Source of the DNA: Desulfoscipio geothermicus
GTDB lineage: Bacteria > Bacillota > Desulfotomaculia > Desulfotomaculales > Desulfallaceae
Direction of reading: 5' to 3'
NCBI GenBank assembly: GCA_016841645.1
Contig: JAENYS010000007.1
Coordinates: forward strand, 46,546-110,545
DNA length: 64,000 nucleotides
The notes below the pieces were generated by a model, which worked only from the letters and a program-made list of their open reading frames with translations, was not told where the DNA came from and searched no databases. Each line of letters begins with the position of its first letter. Position 1 is the stretch's first letter. Of this stretch, positions 61,470-64,000 are shown piece by piece. The position numbers were made by a program, and so were the translations under genes.

Positions 61470-63963
61470 TAAAAACTTTGCCATATGGGCCAGAAACAAG
61501 CTCATTGCAGAGATTACATATAAAGCCGGCTTGCTTGGTATCACCGACAACGAAATAAAAAGCCCCCTGCCGCAGTCCACTCAGGCAGTTCAGTTTTTCG
61601 ATATTGGCACCAGGGAACCTTATTCCATCACCGGTGTTGAAATAGAACAGCGCCAAAAGCTGGCTGAGGTAATTCAACGCAAAGCCGGCCAGTCTGATTA
61701 TAAAACTGCCTATCAAAATGTAGTTGAAGAAGTAGCCTACACCTGGTTTAACCGACTGATTGCGGTGCGTTTTATGGAGGTGAACGATTATCTCCCCACG
61801 CATGTTCGGGTGCTGTCCTCCGAAAGCAGCAATAAGACTGAGCCGGATTTGGTTACCAATCCTATGGATGCTAACCTGGATTATACCCCATATGAAAAAG
61901 ACCGGATAATGCAACTCAAAAATGATAATCAGCTGGACGAGCTTTTCCGTATGCTTTTTATCAAGCAATGCAACGTACTGAATACCATTTTGCCGGAGTT
62001 GTTTGAGAAAACCCATGACTATACTGAGCTTTTGCTGAACGTATCTTTCACAGATCGGGACGGATTGGTTTATCATCTGGTACATGATATAGCTGAGGAT
62101 GACTTCAATGTGTCCAAAGAAGGTCAGGTCGAGATTATCGGCTGGATGTATCAGTATTACAATACCGAGCCTAAGGCTGAGACCTTTGCTCTGCTTAAAA
62201 AGAACGTCAAGATTACCAAGGAGCGTATCCCAGCAGCTACGCAGTTATTTACGCCAGATTGGATTGTCCGTTATATGGTGGAAAACAGCCTTGGCCGTCT
62301 TTGGTTAGAGCGTGAGCGGGCATCTTCGGGATTGTCAGATAAGTATCTAAACGGCAGTTACTTTGGGTGGAAGTATTATCTTGAAGAAGCAGCGCAAGAA
62401 CCAGAGGTTGAGGCGCAACTCTCACAAATTCGGGAGGAATATAAATCAATCAAGCCGGAAGATATCAAGATCGTCGACCCCTGCATGGGCAGCGGCCATA
62501 TTTTGGTATACGCTTTTGACGTGCTGATGCAGATTTATGAAAGCTACGGTTATAGCCAACGTGATGCAGCCAAAAGTGTTATTGAAAATAACCTGTATGG
62601 GTTGGATATTGACGATCGTGCCTATCAGCTGGCTTATTTTGCAGTGATGATGAAGGCACGACAGTATAATCGCCGCATTTTAAACGGTGAGACTAAATGT
62701 CATGTTTATTCGATTCAGGAAAGCAACGGCATTAACCGTGCACATCTGAAATATTTTGGAGTGGGCATGAGTGATAGTGAAAAGGATTCTGCCTTGATGC
62801 AGATACAGTATCTTTTAGATACAATGACAGATGCCAAGGAATATGGTTCGATTCTAAATATAAAAAATCTCGACTGGGCGTTATTAAATACATTTGTTGT
62901 TAGTTGGAAAGTCAATGGTCAGATGACTTTTGATTCAGTAAGGCTGAACGACACACAGTTACAACTGCGCCAACTGGTTGAAATTGCGATTGTGCTGGCA
63001 CAAAGATATGATGTTGTTGTGACTAATCCACCGTATATGGGCAGTAATAGAATGGGAGCAAAGTTATCTGTTTTTGTTAAGCGAGAATATCCAGACAGCA
63101 AGAGCGATTTGTTCGCGGTATTTATAGAAAGATGCAGTCAGATGACAAATGTAAATAGGTATCAGGCTATGATTACTCAGCATGTTTGGATGTTCCTTTC
63201 CAGCTTTGAAAAACTGAGAGAAAAAGTATTGCGAAAAAATATAATTAACATGGCACATCTTGGCGCAAGAGCCTTTGAAGAAATCGGCGGCGAAGTGGTT
63301 CAGACTACTTCATTTGTACTTCAAAACAACCATTTGAAAAAATATCGGGGTATTTATATTAGATTAGTAGATTATAGTAGTCAGAAGAAAAAAGAATCCG
63401 CTTTCTTGGACAAAAATAATTTGTATATAACCAACCAAGAAAACTTCTCCAAAATTCCCGGTATGCCATTTGCGTATTGGTCAAGTAAAAAAATAGGTGC
63501 AGTCTTTGTTAGTAATGAATCGTTAGATGTATATTCAGATATAAAGCAAGGTATGGCCACTAGCGATAATGATAGGTTTTTGAAATTTTGGTTTGAAGTA
63601 GAAGTAAATAATTGTAATTTTAGTGCAAAAAACGCTAATGATGCAAAATTGTCAGGTAAAAAATGGTTTCCATATCACAAGGGTGGTAAATTTAGGAAAT
63701 GGCATGGTAACCATGAGTATGTTGTGAATTGGAAAGATGACGGTCGTGAAATAAAAAATTTTACTGCCGAAATCAGTAAATTAAGACCCGGTGGAAGAGT
63801 AAAAAATCAAGAATATTACTTTAGAAAAGGATTAACTTGGTCAGCATTAACTTCAGGGAAAATTTCATTTAGAAGTTTCGGTAATGGCTTTTTATTCGAT
63901 ACAAAAGGATCTACCTGTTTTCCTAAAAAAGAAAATCTATATTTATACACTAGTGTTGCATAA
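61453..63963 (+). CDS. pglX: BREX adenine-specific methyltransferase PglX, apparently truncated
   Basis: 836 residues before a TAA, against about 1200 for a complete PglX. The methyltransferase core is intact: SAM motif DPCMGSG at 342-348 and the catalytic NPPY at 525-528. The downstream region EGLTWSALTSGK-like (RKGLTWSALTSGKISFRSFG) and FPKKENLYLY match PglX up to the last five residues, then the frame ends in TSVA-stop. The missing C-terminus contains target-recognition and SAM-regulated parts. Either an insertion, a recombination junction or a frameshift is present; the window ends 37 nt later. ATG 61453 is served by GGGGAG. Confidence 0.85.
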   Translation: MNKTAVKNFAIWARNKLIAEITYKAGLLGITDNEIKSPLPQSTQAVQFFDIGTREPYSITGVEIEQRQKLAEVIQRKAGQSDYKTAYQNVVEEVAYTWFNRLIAVRFMEVNDYLPTHVRVLSSESSNKTEPDLVTNPMDANLDYTPYEKDRIMQLKNDNQLDELFRMLFIKQCNVLNTILPELFEKTHDYTELLLNVSFTDRDGLVYHLVHDIAEDDFNVSKEGQVEIIGWMYQYYNTEPKAETFALLKKNVKITKERIPAATQLFTPDWIVRYMVENSLGRLWLERERASSGLSDKYLNGSYFGWKYYLEEAAQEPEVEAQLSQIREEYKSIKPEDIKIVDPCMGSGHILVYAFDVLMQIYESYGYSQRDAAKSVIENNLYGLDIDDRAYQLAYFAVMMKARQYNRRILNGETKCHVYSIQESNGINRAHLKYFGVGMSDSEKDSALMQIQYLLDTMTDAKEYGSILNIKNLDWALLNTFVVSWKVNGQMTFDSVRLNDTQLQLRQLVEIAIVLAQRYDVVVTNPPYMGSNRMGAKLSVFVKREYPDSKSDLFAVFIERCSQMTNVNRYQAMITQHVWMFLSSFEKLREKVLRKNIINMAHLGARAFEEIGGEVVQTTSFVLQNNHLKKYRGIYIRLVDYSSQKKKESAFLDKNNLYITNQENFSKIPGMPFAYWSSKKIGAVFVSNESLDVYSDIKQGMATSDNDRFLKFWFEVEVNNCNFSAKNANDAKLSGKKWFPYHKGGKFRKWHGNHEYVVNWKDDGREIKNFTAEISKLRPGGRVKNQEYYFRKGLTWSALTSGKISFRSFGNGFLFDTKGSTCFPKKENLYLYTSVA

Positions 63964-64000
63964 AAGCACTTTTCCATTATAAGGGTATTACTAAAGACCT

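Overview
The window looks like a chromosome segment of an anaerobic Gram-positive Firmicute of the Peptococcaceae (Desulfotomaculum/Pelotomaculum-like) type. This is an inference from gene content: strong purine-rich ribosome binding sites throughout, SelA/SelB selenocysteine machinery, a futalosine-route menaquinone gene (mqnA), a ferredoxin and a ferredoxin-linked 2-oxoacid oxidoreductase subunit, class 1B SpeD, KtrAB potassium uptake and sporulator-type small-protein families (DUF2922, YvrJ, DUF2680). No rRNA, tRNA or CRISPR was seen.

Layout. 1-32.8 kb is mostly housekeeping on the plus strand: tandem-ACT protein, 5-formyl-THF cyclo-ligase, acyl-CoA ligase, Na/Pi symporter behind a Pho box, LytTR regulator, acpS-nnr-alr, a minus-strand polyferredoxin, ferredoxin, a large membrane protein, speD, a degenerate prenyl synthase with mqnA, ktrB-ktrA, an amidohydrolase, selA-selB-midA, a serine-rich miniprotein, two UspA paralogues around rnhA, purL-purQ, a GNAT protein and a lone oxidoreductase beta subunit. 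32.8-33.6 kb holds possible minus-strand mini-genes. 34.9-41.7 kb is a mixed-strand cluster (C_GCAxxG_C_C protein, two arsenosugar-type glycosyltransferases, flippase-like protein, BioB-like radical SAM enzyme, TVP38 protein, a selenocysteine rhodanese lipoprotein, ArsM-like methyltransferase). 42-49.6 kb carries DedA, dtd, a PPC protein, an acetate transporter, DUF2680 and a two-component system. 49.6-64 kb is an accessory island: DUF2922/YvrJ relics, DUF2975+Xre, a B12 radical SAM protein, a subtilase, a small selenoprotein, an Xre regulator and a BREX operon (brxA-brxB-brxC-[DUF3800 cassette]-pglX).

Main discoveries. Two genes that a standard caller ends at UGA continue in frame with convincing selenoprotein sequence, each with a hairpin starting exactly 13 nt after UGA: a lipoprotein with two rhodanese domains whose catalytic cysteine is Sec283 (36949-37923, minus), and a small CC/Se-motif-type selenoprotein (54488-54871, plus) tucked between a subtilase and BREX. 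The SelB gene in the same window appears to start at ATA, because no ATG/GTG/TTG lies upstream of its essential P-loop. In the BREX operon a two-gene DUF3800 cassette is bracketed by a 59-bp direct repeat copied from the brxC/pglX junction, and pglX is cut short near the window end. A palindromic repeat family (three full copies, two half copies) is scattered through the window.
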